This document shows, one piece after another, positions 1-11,344 of a stretch of DNA of 64,000 nucleotides (positions within the stretch are counted from its first letter, which is position 1; every line of letters begins with the position of its first letter). The notes below the pieces were generated by a model. That model was not told where the DNA came from. It worked only from the letters and a program-made list of their open reading frames with translations, and did not search any database. The stretch comes from Plotosus lineatus (Eukaryota; Chordata; Actinopteri; Siluriformes; Plotosidae), in assembly GCA_024760905.1 (NCBI GenBank), contig CM045732.1, positions 53,389,496 through 53,453,495 on the forward strand. The letters run 5' to 3'. The position numbers and the translations under genes are program-made.

Positions 1-311
1 TGTGCCTGAAATAAAAAAAAAAAAATCCTTATTTAAACTCACTTGACTTATTTAAATTCATTTAACTTAATTATGTCTTAATATCTCTGTTTTTCTCTTC
101 ATTCCTCTTAGAAATTTTTCCGTGTTGTTTCTTGAGGGGTTGTTTACTCGTGCGAAAAACCGCTACACCATAGCACTACAATGAGAGCACCACTGCCACC
201 CACTGGAGTGGAGGTGCAATAACACTTAATTATCGTACTCTATTTCCGAAAAGCATGTTCCCCAGGGTCATAAGCGCCCCGGGGTCACGCCCCACTATTT
301 TAGAAGCACTG
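1..311 (+). mobile_element. hAT-type MITE, right part (family E copy 1)
   Basis: The left end lies outside the window. The visible part matches three other copies (52404, 55406, 62216): the A-rich segment after TGTGCCTGAAATAAA, the CCACTGGAGTGGAGGTGCAA segment, CATGTTCCCCAGGGTCA, and the end CCCCACTATTTTAGAAGCACTG. The last bases are the reverse complement of the CAGTGCTTCT start seen at 52404. No open reading frame of note. The hAT assignment comes from the 8-bp target duplications of the sister copies. Confidence 0.7.
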
Positions 312-1779
312 ACATATAGACATGTTTTCCATTCAATTATCTTATGAATATTGTGCTTTATTCTTTATATTTAAGCATTAATATCATTCAGTCCTGATGG
401 GAAAAAGAAAAGTCAATAATAAAGCAGCAGCTTTCTAATAAGAGGTGATGGTGGGTGGTGTATCATAACATTGATTACATGTCACAGTATGTACAGGTGT
501 ATGCGTAAAGGCTGGGAGTTTCCTGAGGCATGTGGAGTTGTGCCTGTTTCTGTGTCCACATTGTGCTATTCTGATATGGTGCCAGATAACAGACAGAGGG
601 GGGGAGAATGACATCAGTATTCCTGCATAGAAGTCTGACCCCTGATGATCAGCTCTTTTCCACAAACCCCATCACTCCCCCAATTTTCTCTAACACTAGT
701 GAAAGACCCCAATGCCTCGCCTGAATTAAATTATTGATGGCTATATCACTCTGTCTGCTTCACGCTGTTTCAGTGGTGCGTTTATGGATATAATGCTGAC
801 AAGGGGTATGATAATGGCTATCACAGATCAGTATGGCAACTGTTCAGCCTTCCGCACACAGAATAAATTGAGTCTCACTTACTTATCCTGTGTAACAGGG
901 TCAGAGAATAAAGCAGGAAGAGTGATGCACATAAATTACAATACAGAAGATTATAGTCTGACATTCATAAAGTGGAGAAATGGATGAGATAATGGATTTA
1001 AGTTTTCATGCATACTAGGCACCAAATAGTAGGTCAAATATTATACTGAGGTCTAATATTAAGATTTTCTGCAGCCATCTGTGTTCAGGGGCTTCTTTGT
1101 GTGTACGTGCATTTTATCAGATCCGTGATTGGAGAGGAAATTAAAATCGTAACCACCAGTACAGAAAAGCTACACAGTCTGGGGTTCACCTTGCCTTTCA
1201 ATTTTTATAAGGGCAATCCTGTCAGAGGTCACTAGGAACAAATATGATACTCAGAGCTCATAGGTCAAGGTTCAAAGGTTCTGTACACTACCCTCGTCTG
1301 TGCCTCCAACTGCAGTAACACGTATTTGAACATTCGGCCAGAGATTGCCTATTTCATCTAAACACACAGCATCCTAATATGATTTCCAGCAGAAAGTAGA
1401 TACACAAAGGGAAAACGCTAAAAAATGTGAAATTAAAAGACATTGAACAATGAGAACAATAAACGCCTGCACTTGGGTAAACCAAAAAGACTTTATAGTT
1501 CTCTGAAGGGAACCATGAATTATGCATTACATACTAATTATAATGCTAATAACTCTCAAACCTACGTGATCTCGCAGCATCAATCAAGGTCATATGAAAA
1601 GTTTGTTTCGAGGCAGTTATAATAAGTGTAGGCAGTTGTTGAATAGTTTGACATGTCTATCATGGTCTGTCTGATGAAGTCATCATCATAAGCCCTGATC
1701 ATTATTTTTTACATGATTGTTAATAAATCTTATTCAATCCTACAAATTAAAAAGTTTCTTTGAGTTTTAATAACGAGTA
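312..1779. other. No recognised gene or repeat
   Basis: Only short, non-conserved reading frames on both strands (for example 435-665 and 784-987). No splice-flanked exon, RNA gene or repeat family shared with the rest of the window was recognised. Confidence 0.5.
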
Positions 1780-1943
1780 CAAGGATCCCTCGCTACATCG
1801 CGCTTCAATTCATGTGGCTTCAGTGCATCGCAGGTTTAAAAATAAATCAATAAATAAAAATATTCATCGAATTAAAAAAATAAGGAAATTAAAGAAGAAT
1901 TGGGGAAGAAGTTATAAAAATACCACAAAAACAAGGCCAGTTA

Positions 1944-1979
<36 letters not shown>

Positions 1980-2570
1980 AACAAACAAAACAAAAAACAA
2001 CCCAAAACCTCCCATCAAACCTACTTACATTTTTTGTGAGGTGCTCATCTGAGAGCGTGCACGCACGTACGCGAGTCTGTATATGTATGTATTTATATTT
2101 TATTTACATCTTACGCTTATTTTTTAATGTTTAATTGTTATTATAAGTATAGCACTGAATCCCCAGTGCAGCTAACTGGGTTATCAAAGGCGGGCCATGT
2201 CTCTCACTGTCTATGGTGAGAGGCATGTAAAAGAACCAGTGCTGACTTTCGTAAAAGAGTAGGCTGCATAGTCATCAGCGTGTTTCTGTCCCTTGCTAAA
2301 AGGGTTGTGACAGGAAGGGCATTCGATGTAAAAACGTCTGCCAAATCAAACGTGCGAATCAGATGATTCGCTGTGGTGACTCCCGAGAAAGGGAAAAAGC
2401 CGAAAGGAAAAGAAGATAAGTATAGCACTGAATATGTATTTATTGATATTATATACACATATACATGTACGTATAAGTCAGTCGGGGGGGTTGGGGGGGG
2501 TTAATCCTACTTTGTGAAATTCGGTGGTTGCAGGAGGATCTTCTTAACCGCAGGAAGTGAGGGATCCCTG
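1780..2570 (+). mobile_element. Family A MITE (GGATCCCT ends), copy 1, interrupted by a SINE
   Basis: Left end AAGGATCCCTCGCTAC after TA; right end GTGAGGGATCCCTG before TA, so the terminal inverted repeats and TA target duplication of a Tc1/mariner-superfamily (pogo/Tigger-like) element are visible. Without the SINE at 2161-2415 and one copy of its duplicated target it is about 520 bp. Internal landmarks: CTTCAATTCATG, a poly-A tract at 1947-1974, the GAGAGCGTGCACGC segment, and TGAATATGTATTTATTGATA. Non-coding. Confidence 0.85.
2161..2415 (+). mobile_element. SINE1, RTE-tailed, head missing, nested in family A
   Basis: Begins at CCCCAGTGCAGCTAACTGGG, so the tRNA-like head is missing (5' truncation). 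It then runs through the SINE1 body (GTCTCTCACTGTCTATGGTG, AGCGTGTTTCTGTCCCTTGC) into the RTE-type tail (ATGATTCGCTGTGGTGACTC, AAAGGAAAAGAAG). It is flanked by an exact 18-bp duplication, ATAAGTATAGCACTGAAT, at 2143-2160 and 2416-2433, which lies within the family A sequence. Confidence 0.9.
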
Positions 2571-2979
2571 TACCAATATTGAGCAACACAGAAATGAGTA
2601 ACAGTAATTTTCATAAAGCAATCAAGGGTATTATTGAAAGTTTTGTTTTTGCGCTGTTAAGCTTTATTTTGTTGCGGTTGTGCACTTGAGCAGACAGAGC
2701 GCTACTGACAGTCGACTGCAAGCTGTGTCAAAAGCAAGCATGCTTCAGTAATTGCTACAGCGAAGTGCACTCGTGTTGTAGTTTCTCTGGATGCTTACTT
2801 TGCTGTGTGTACAATTCATTCCAACACTCTCCATTTAAGATCGTTTTATGGCTTATATTGTAATGTCTCTGTAGTTTTTTTTTTTTTTACTTTATTCATC
2901 AATCATCATACACATCCAGATTGTTGTCAATTTGTATAATCTTTTTGTTTACGTGCCATCATCCATCACTAGGCTCAGA

Positions 2980-3339
2980 GATGAAAATATTGAGGTTCTC
3001 TTTGGAAGTAACGAGGATGGATAGGATCAGGAATGAGTACATCAGTGGGACCGCACATGTAAGATGTTTTGGAGACTAGTCAGAGAGGCTAGATTGAGAT
3101 GGTTTGGACATGTACAGAGGAGGCATAGTGAGCATATTGGTAGTAGGATACTGAGGTTGGGACTTGCAGACAGAAGGCCTAGAGGAAGACCAAAGAGGAG
3201 ATTTATGGATGTGGTGAAGGTAGATATGAAGGTAGTTGGTGTAGGAGAAGAAGATGCAGAGGATAGGGTGAGATGGAGGCAGATGATTCGCTGTGGTGAC
3301 CCTTGAAGGGAACAGCCAAAAGGAAAAGAAGAAGAAGAT
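2980..3339 (+). mobile_element. RTE LINE, 5'-truncated 3' end
   Basis: About 360 bp matching the last part of the RTE copy at 37848-41021: codons for RMDRIRNEYI, then ARLRWFGHVQRRHSEHIGSR, GRPKRRFMDVVKVDMKVVGV and EDRVRWRQMIRCGDP, then the 3' end TGAAGGGAACAGCC and a GAA-rich tail. The reading frame is partly open but begins mid-protein, as expected for incomplete reverse transcription from the 3' end. No function of its own. Confidence 0.9.
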
Positions 3340-3419
3340 CATCATGCAGTAGGCTACACTAAATATAACGGAACCATATAGAAATGGCTATTATTATCAA
3401 ATCAGTTTTAAGAGTAAAT

Positions 3420-3452
<33 letters not shown>

Positions 3453-4600
3453 GGTATCAGCATGGCATAATCTGTACATACTTCGGATACTAGGTGCGGT
3501 AATGATGCATCCCCATTTGCAGTAGTGTTGGTACACACTTACCAAGGTTATAGCATTTAGCTTATGTATGGAGGACTATATACAATAAATACAATAAAAA
3601 TGCACAAATGCTGAAAAGTAAGATATTTACCATTTGCAAAGTGATGAACACAGTATGAACTGGCAATGATGTACAATAAGAAAAAGAATAAAAGAGAAGA
3701 TGATATCTGGGGATTACTGTTAATGATTGTAATATTTTTTCCTCATTAATAATTGAAGACTGTATAGTATTGATTTTAAGCAGGTCCATACACTGTAAAG
3801 CTATAAAGGTTTTTAGTCTACCATTAGGGAATAGTTTTATTTGACTGCATAAATAATGACACATAGGCCAAGATGGCCAGATTATACCATATAATAAGAT
3901 GCATATTTCAGTATCAGATTGAGAATTGAATTGACTTTATTTAAAAAGACCAAGGCATCCTTCCCAGAATTCAATTTATTGTTTTTGTTTACACAGTGCA
4001 GCACAGTAATCGGAAAGTCATTGTTAATTATTCCTTCAAAAAGCATCTTTGAACGTTTTCTATCTGATATTTAAACATTTTGAACACAGCATGTTTCAAA
4101 TTTCCTTTTCATTTGTGGCCACCCATGAAATGGCCGAGACAAGTTCTGGTCCATTACAGGAACAATGGGCTGGTTGAAATGACTGAAATATAACCACTCT
4201 AAAAAATGTTGTCAACTATACCGTGTACATTATGGTCTATGGTCTGGGATGTCATTGCTATGCTTTTTTTTTTTTTTTTTTTTAATTAGCTTGCTACTCA
4301 GCACAATGGTTTCTGGGAAGGATGAAAAATGACTCCATTTGTTAAAGATTCACAGGTTATTCATGCTTATATTTTCCAGTTCGTTTGAAAATAACCCTTC
4401 CTCACAGCTAACTAAGTTTTTTGTCAGAAGCCATGACTAAAATTCATTCTAAATATTAATTATTTGAAGGTGTAGTCATGGAAAGTAGGGCTCTTGCCTT
4501 TTAGTTAGTTGTGTAAACTTGGCTTGCTGCCTCTGTCAGATGAAAGAGAAAAAAAATACAAACTGTGGCCCAGTCATCACCCTATAAAGCACATACTGTA
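3340..4600. other. Unassigned, with (TA)n and poly-T
   Basis: Contains a (TA)n run at about 3425-3452 and a poly-T run at about 4265-4283. Short reading frames only; no repeat shared with the rest of the window and no exon signature recognised. Confidence 0.5.
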
Positions 4601-5115
4601 CAGGGATCCTTCAATACTTCGCGCTTCAATTCCTGCGGCTTCAGTGCATCGTGGTATTTATTTATTTTTTTAAATATTGATTGAATTAAAAATAAGGAAA
4701 TTAAGGAAGAATAGGGGAAAAGTTAAGGAAAATGCTGCAAAAATAAGGCCAATTATGCAAACACACAAACTCAACAAACACAAAACAAAAAATAACTCAA
4801 AATCTCCAATCAAAACTAGTTACATTTTTGTGAGGTGCACATCTGAGTGCGTGTACGCGCATCTGCGTACATGCGTGCGCGTCTATATGTGTGTGTATTT
4901 ATATTTTATTTACATCTTATGCAATATTTTTTAATGTTTAATTGTTATTATATGCATTTATAGCATTGAATATGTATTTATTGATATGAAATGCACATAT
5001 ACATGTACGTATACGTCAGTGGGGGCGGGGGGGGGGGGGGGTCCTACTTTGCGAAATTTAATAGGTCGCGGGGGGATCTCGGTCCCAATTAACCGTGGAA
5101 TGTGAGGGATCCCTG
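4601..5115 (+). mobile_element. Family A MITE, copy 2, complete
   Basis: Left CAGGGATCCTTCAATACTTC after TA, right GTGAGGGATCCCTG before TA; length 515 bp. This is the best uninterrupted reference copy with 56103-56578. A poly-G run at about 5026-5041 sits just inside the right end. Non-coding; it would need a transposase supplied in trans. Confidence 0.9.
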
Positions 5116-6185
5116 TATATGTTATGAAAATTATACAAGTGCAAATTTTGAAGGTTTCATATCCAAGAGAGAAAAATGCAAATTTTTGTGAGAGCCTAAA
5201 TCCAAAGATATCCAGGATTAAAGTCAGACACATACCCTGTGCAAGTGTGTTCAAACAATGCTGAGGCAGTAATCTGTATTGAGTAATAACACGCATAAAA
5301 ATGATTTAAGGCTTAAGTTCTCGGTTAGTTCTTGTGCAAGGCAAGATGAATGCGGGAGTTTTATAATTGGACATATTAATATCCTGAACATGTCAACCTT
5401 GTTGCTATTTGTTTAAATGAAACTCACTGCTCTCCTTTCAGTAGGAGCCATTTTTCTTTGTCCAGAGATGGATGTTGATGTGACGGTGTGCATTTAAAGT
5501 AGTGACAATATTCCTGGGAAGATGCATGTGTGCATTTTTAAACAGTAAGTGATATTTTAGAAGACTGGTGTCTGAGAATTATACATTTGTAAAAGTTCTG
5601 AATATAATATAATGTTAGCCTGTGGTTTAGATGGTCTGTGTGTGGTATAGGGATGAGATGGAACATGCAGCCAGTGGATGAGATAATAATCAAAGTTGCC
5701 TGAGGTGAGATTTAAAAGAGAAATAATGTTATGTAAGAAAGGCATGTAATGCATAATGCTGGGAATCAGTCAGGAACATTATCTTCCTGTCAAACAATTA
5801 ACATAACATGCCTTGACTACTCATATCACCAACCGAGAATTAACAAGGTTTATCTCCCCTTTCATTCAAACATTCAAACGGCAGATAAAAAAAAAAAAAA
5901 AAAAAAAAATTCGAAGTTGAAGATATAGGTTCTGTTCTACAACGCATCAACACATCAGGGTTGAAGCTTTCTGAATCAAAGGTAAAGTGAGGCACAATTG
6001 ATCTATGGTGTCTGGGTTATGGATCAGTACGCAGCAGGAAAACCTGATCATAAACTACAATAATAAACGAAATTAAAAAAAAAAAAAAAAGGTGAAAAAT
6101 GTCAGTGTAGCAATTATACTCAAGCGACACCGGTATAAATATCATCAATTATTTAAACAAAAACGTAATTTTCTTTTCACCATCT
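5116..6185. other. Unassigned, with poly-A runs
   Basis: Poly-A at about 5888-5909 and 6074-6090. No gene or shared repeat recognised. Confidence 0.45.
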
Positions 6186-7015
6186 GAAAATACTTCACTC
6201 AGGCAAGTCAGCAGGACCGGATAGGGTGTGCCCTCGTGTCCTTAAAGTCTACGCCTCCCAGCTCTGTGGAGTCGTAACTTACATTTCCACTATGAGTCTG
6301 AGTCCACAGAGGGTCTCAGTACTGTGGAACAGGTCATGTCTCAATCCTGTACCACATCCCAGTGGACAACATGATTACAGGCCCATGGTGTAGATTTCAC
6401 ATGTCACGAAGACCCTCGAAAGACTCATACTGAATCGACTCCGACTCATGGTTAGACCACATCTGGATGCTTTCAGTTCACTTACCAGCCCTGTATTGGA
6501 GTTGAAGACACCATCATCTACCTACTTAACCATGCCTACACCCACCCGGACTGGCCATCAAGCTCTGTGAGGGTCATGTTTCTTTACTTTTCCAGTGCAT
6601 TCAACACTATCAACCCTCCTGGGTCAACTGACAGTGATCCAGGTGGATGTCTCTCTTGTCTCCTGGATTGTGGAGTATCTGACTGAAAGGTATATGCGCC
6701 TACAGCACTACGTTTCAGCAACACCAGAGCACGACAAGGGACCATCTTCTCCCCTTTAGTTGTGACCCTCAACACAACGGACTGTAGCTACTGCACAAAG
6801 GCAGGATATCTGGGGAAGTTTTCTGATGTCTCTGCCGTAGTTGGAAGTGAAGGAGAGGAGACAGAATATTGTGTTGCTGTAGATTCCTTTGTCACATGGT
6901 GTGAGCAGAGTCAACTGAAGCTCCATGTGACAAAGATTGTGGATTTCAGGAGATCCAGACACCAGCGACCCCTGTTTCCATCCATGGTGTCAATATAGTG
7001 GAGGATTAAATATAC
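6186..7015 (+). pseudogene. Rex1-like LINE reverse transcriptase relic (middle part)
   Basis: Read across frames, the + strand gives a decayed non-LTR reverse transcriptase: SGKSAGPD-like start, VTKTLERLILNRLRLMVRPH, then a domain A-like stretch (VMFLYFSSAFNTI in broken form), VSWIVEYLTERYMRLQHYVS, and finally the open piece 6762-6998 with KFSDVSAVVGSEGEETEY, FVTWCEQSQLKLHVTK and DFRRS. Many stops and frameshifts, so not functional. The Rex1/Babar-like label is from memory of fish LINEs and is less certain than the non-LTR RT call. It ends where the next SINE region begins. Confidence 0.75.
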
Positions 7016-7049
7016 CTTGACATTCATAACTGACAATACGAACTCACCA

Positions 7050-7350
7050 GGGGGCCTTGTGGTAAAGGGCACTGGATCACTGATCCAAAGGTTGTGGGTT
7101 CGAGTCCCACTCTCCACAAAGTTGTCACTGCCCCCCCAGTGCAGCTAACTGGGTTATCAAAGGCAGGCCATGTCTATGGTGAGAGGTTAATGTAAAAGAA
7201 CCATTGCTGTCTTGAGTAAAGAGGAGCTGCATAGCCATCAGCGTGTTTCTGTCCCTTGCTAAAGGATTGTGTCAGGAAGGGCATCCGACGTAAAATCGAG
7301 CATGCGAATCACATGATTTGTTGTTGCGACCCCCGAAAAAGGGAAAACCG
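7050..7350 (+). mobile_element. SINE1, full length, RTE-tailed
   Basis: tRNA-like head with an A box (GGCCTTGTGGTAAAGG) and a good B box (GGTTCGAGTCCCA) at about 7098-7110, the body (CAGTGCAGCTAACTGGG, TGTAAAAGAACCATTGCTG), then GTGTCAGGAAGGGCATCCGA, which matches the RTE 5' UTR at about 37938, followed by the RTE 3' end motif (ATGATTTGTTGTTGCGACCC). It is directly followed by a 300-bp microsatellite. RNA polymerase III transcription is inferred from the boxes. Confidence 0.85.
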
Positions 7351-7352
7351 AT

Positions 7353-7361
7353 GTGTGTGTA

Positions 7362-7417
<56 letters not shown>

Positions 7418-7480
7418 GTGTGTGTGTACTGTATATATGTGCATATATATGTGTGTGTGTGTGTGTGTACTGTATATATG

Positions 7481-7556
<76 letters not shown>

Positions 7557-7601
7557 TATGTGTGTGTGTGTGTGTGTGTGTATACTGTATATATGTGTGT
7601 G

Positions 7602-7646
<45 letters not shown>
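7353..7646. repeat. Compound (TA)n/(TG)n microsatellite
   Basis: Alternating blocks of TA dinucleotides (about 7363-7414 and 7487-7551) and TG dinucleotides (about 7451-7467, 7561-7580, 7611-7646), with CTGTATATATGTG linkers. The many overlapping frames here, rich in Tyr/Ile or Cys/Val or Thr/His, are products of the repeat and not genes. Confidence 0.97.
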
Positions 7647-7648
<2 letters not shown>

Positions 7649-7649
7649 A

Positions 7650-8169
7650 AACACACAAGTTTTATACAAAATTTTTAATGAATTTCTATTTTATAATTTG
7701 GATTTTAGAAAGTTAGTACCAAAAAAAAAAACACTTTACAAAATGAAATGTTACATAAAAAAAGTACAGTAAAAAAACGTTTGACTCAAAAATATAATGA
7801 AGGCTGCTGTGATTTACATGCAATTAAAGAATTACATGTGACAGTCAACATTTCCAGGAGAACTGTAGCTAGTTCTGTAAGATATCTGGTAGATACTGTA
7901 CTTGAAAAATTGCCCAAACTGAACCTTATGCTGTTCTATAAATAAAACATCATTACACTTAATATTTATTAGTTTCATTTATTACTATTATTATTATTAT
8001 GGGGTTTTTTTTTTACATAGTGTAATTTTGCCAAGAATAGTAGGTTCAGCAAATCACTATGGTATGTTGCAGCCAATCATATCTACTGAGTGTAAACATA
8101 CTAATGCGTCTTATTTCTTAGTCTTTAATTTTTTTATTTATATTGAAATTGCAAATTGGTTTGTCTTGT
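7650..8169. other. Unassigned AT-rich spacer
   Basis: AT-rich sequence with an (ATT)n stretch at about 7983-7999. No gene or shared repeat recognised. Confidence 0.5.
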
Positions 8170-8660
8170 CTGCACAAAGGCGCAGTAACCAAGGAGATGA
8201 TTATTGACTTTAGGAGATCTAAACAAACTGAGCACTCTGTCCTCTATGTTGCTGAAGAGAAGGTAGAGAGGGTGGAGTGCTTTAAGTTTCTGAGAAATTA
8301 GAGAGTCCACATCTCTGCTGACTTCTCCTGGACCACAAACATTCCACTATGTGTGAAAAGCACAACAAAGAATGTAGAGTACTCTCTCATCTACTCTGAC
8401 CCCAACTGATGCACCTATACTGCTCCTCCATCGAGAGCCTCCTGACCTACTGCTGTACAGTGTGGTTTAGCAGCTGTACTGCAGAGGACAGGAAGGCCTT
8501 GCAGTGGGTGGTGAGAATGGCAGAGCGGGTAATTGGAACTACACTGCCTCCCCCTCCTCTGTGACATTTACACTGACAGACTTCAGAGAAGAGCCAGTGG
8601 AATTATCAGGGACCCCACCCACCCTGAACACCCCCCTCTTCTCCCCTCACCCCGCCAGGA
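8170..8660 (+). pseudogene. Rex1-like LINE reverse transcriptase relic (C-terminal part)
   Basis: Shifting + frames give MIIDFRRSKQTEHSVL, KVERVECFKFL, HISADFSWTTNI, LLTYCCTVWFSSCTAEDRKA-like and IIRDPTHPEHPP, the usual C-terminal sequence of fish Rex1/CR1-group LINEs. It starts at the same DFRRS motif where the 6186-7015 relic ends, so the two are overlapping pieces and not one continuous copy. Stops and frameshifts throughout. It ends in a poly-A run at about 8661-8675. Confidence 0.75.
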
Positions 8661-8743
8661 AAAAAAAAAAAAAAACAGTCCACAAACTAACAAACTTAAC
8701 AACAGCTTTTCTCTCTCAAGCTGTTCGACATGTAATCCACCAT

Positions 8744-8877
8744 TACCACCAGCAGGAGAGGCGGTGCTATGGTCTAGTGGTAGCCCAACCCCAACTTGAA
8801 CACCTTGAGCTACCACCAGCAGGATAGTCAGTGCAAAGGTCTGGTGGTAGCCCAATCCTAACTTGAACACCTTGAGC
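8744..8877 (+). repeat. 67-bp unit, two tandem copies, with A-box-like motif
   Basis: 8744-8810 and 8811-8877 are the same 67-bp unit (TACCACCAGCAGGA start, CTTGAACACCTTGAGC end) with several differences. Each contains GGTCTAGTGGTAG or GGTCTGGTGGTAG, which resembles the A box of tRNA-derived SINE heads in this window, but no B box follows. Confidence 0.85.
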
Positions 8878-8879
8878 TT

Positions 8880-9240
8880 AAATAACTTGATGTGTGGTTT
8901 CAACAAGATGAAGCTATGACACACAGAGCTGGAAGATCACTGGAAGTACTGAGTTAAATCTTTTCAGATTGGTGAGCTCACTGCATGGCAAGTTGAGTCG
9001 CCACCCCCATTTCCCTGACTTCGCCCCATGTGATTTTTTTTCCCTCCCTGTGGGGCTGCTTTAAATTATATATGTATACGCATCAACCCCAAACTCTTGA
9101 AGCCACTAAGGTTGCCGTTCAATAGGATACAGCTGCTGTTCCAACGGATGAGCCATGGCAGCCTTCAGAAATCACCTTCAAGCATGTGTAGACAATGACA
9201 ACCGCCATTTGGAGGATGGCGTATTTAAAGCATGATGTAT
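8880..9240 (+). pseudogene. mariner/Tc1-superfamily transposase relic (C-terminal part)
   Basis: Reading through stops and frameshifts gives VWFQQDEAMTHRAGRSLEVL, then a region equivalent to the SPDLxPCDFFLWG block of DDE transposases (SLTSPHVIFFPPCGAALNY in the present frame), then CVDNDNRHLEDGVF-like coding just before a stop. The order (QQD, SPDL-PCDFF, CVDNDGxHLED) is that of IS630/mariner-type transposases of this subgroup. Strongly decayed. No terminal inverted repeats were located. Confidence 0.6.
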
Positions 9241-10155
9241 AAAAATTGTACTTGATGAAATATCATGTATTCAGATTATAATTTTTTGTGCTGCCTTGAC
9301 CACGCCCTAGTGCTTAAGTAAATGTTTTAATAATCTGAAATGTCTTGTATTTATAAATAGTGTCCCATGACCTGCTCTTCAGCATCCTCTCGCTCAACAA
9401 TTACCTTCAGAACTGAAAAGATGAAATTAGTGCTCTTTACTGAGAGCAAGTTACACACAATCTAATTTTTGCATTGTTTTTTTTTTTTTTTTTTTTTTTT
9501 TTACAGAAATCCATGGCTTTCTTGAGTTAGAAAATTCTCATTGGCAAATACCTTATGCATAAATCATCATGCAATTCAAATAGGATTAAAAAAGTAAACA
9601 ACCCTTTATTTATTTATTTATTTTTAAACTACGGTTCCATGATCTGGTAGTGATTCTGAGGAAACCGGGAGTCTGAAATGCCTCCTTTGCTCATGGAATT
9701 GCTTTAAAGACTTGTTTCTAATGAATATTTTCTCATCGGTGGTGCCATGTCAGCGGAATGAGCAGCCAGCTGTGCAAGCGCAAAGGCAACATGCCTTAAA
9801 CCAGAACAAAAACAAAAATCTATTTTCTGTTTGAATGAACAAACCTTATTGTCTCAATGTTGATATTATAAATCAAATGTTGGAAATAATTCTGTTCCAC
9901 CCAACAGACCCAACAGTACAATCAGTGCTCTATCACGTGAAAATAAAATCAGCTAAAGATAAAATTAATATAGGTACATTATATTACTGTATGTTTAAAA
10001 AGCATGAAAATGAATATGTTTCTGACTGAAAGTCTGTGGAGGTGGTGGATGGGTTCCCATGGTCCAAATTATAGCTAAAACTCCCCTTTCGATTTACAAA
10101 CTCTGGCCAATCCCATGGCTAGCTTATGATTCTTACATCTTCATTTTGGGTTCCA

Positions 10156-10194
<39 letters not shown>

Positions 10195-11344
10195 GTCAAA
10201 CAACACATGAAAGTTAATCAGCTATACACACACACCTCTTTGAGGAGAGATAGCTTCACTGTATAAAAGAAGACCATGCAAATCCATATTTGCTTATTTG
10301 TTTGAATTCCTCTAATCTCACCACAGAAGTGAGGTATGGTACACAAAAAGATAGGAGCAAAGCATTAATTCAAGCGTTACTGTTCCAGACTCTGGCCCAA
10401 GCGAGGTTTGGCTATGGAGATAAACGGAGCCGAGGGGATTAAAATCTCCTAATGTACAGACTGGTTAATAGCATCCTCTCTAGAGCCATGCTGCTCCCTT
10501 TTATGAGTTTATTGGGGAAAAGTGTCAGGATTTTTTTCTGCTGTAGAACAGGACACCTGGGAACTATTCAGTAGGTCATGCTGTCAGAACAACAAATCCT
10601 TCTCGGCTTCTCAAAGAAGTATGGTAAGCTGGGGACTCAGTCTTACTAACATCATTAAGTAGTGCTGATGTTAGTGAGCATAGCCAATCATAATGGAAAG
10701 GAAACGTGATACAAAAGGTAGTGGCCTTTAAGTCTCCGCCAATGATGGGACAAACTCGTCTCTGGGGCTGAACAGTGGGGGGGGAGTCTATTTGATCAAT
10801 AATTAATATAACTATTATAAACCATTTGCTTTGTGTGACAGACCAATGAGCACATCTTTCATCCAGTGGAAGAAGAGCATACGAAGAGCAAAGCAACTGT
10901 TCTATCACAGATCTCACCTCACCATCACCACCCCCAGGTTAAAGATATCAAATCATCCCAAAATGCACCATTAACCTGAAAAATGATGCCGTCTCTAAAA
11001 ATTCTGTGTCAGCCTGACAATCTAGGGAGCCATAAATGAAAATATGCATATAAAGTACATTTTTAGCAAAGACATCACTGAGGGGATGCTTGGAGCTGTG
11101 AGTTATTTCATGCATTTCGAAGAAGCAGTTAATAGATTAAATAAAATAAAAGAAGCTACACAAATGGCTCGGTTTACTCCGAAACCGAAATATTCAGAGC
11201 AGTCTGTCTCTCCAGAGTGAAGACATTTCAAGTTCATTTACATATGAACAAACATTCACTCTCATTTAGTACAGTGTCTAAAGAGAGAGGAATGCAAGAG
11301 AAATGTCTACAGAAACAAAACAAAATGTAATACTCAATATAATA
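9241..11344. other. Unassigned, with poly-T, (TTTA)n and (CA)n
   Basis: Poly-T at about 9475-9502, (TTTA)n at about 9606-9624, (CA)n at about 10158-10193. Several short reading frames (9835-10029, 10576-10917) show no recognisable domain and no splice-site pair that would make them exons. Confidence 0.5.

Noticed and set aside
7050..7120. SINE heads with A and B boxes as real tRNA genes
   Set aside because: No complete cloverleaf is evident, and the sequence continues into a conserved SINE body and LINE tail in many copies.
7256..7772. Several 115-140 codon frames rich in Tyr/Ile and His/Thr
   Set aside because: They read through (TA)n and (TG)n runs; no unique coding sequence.
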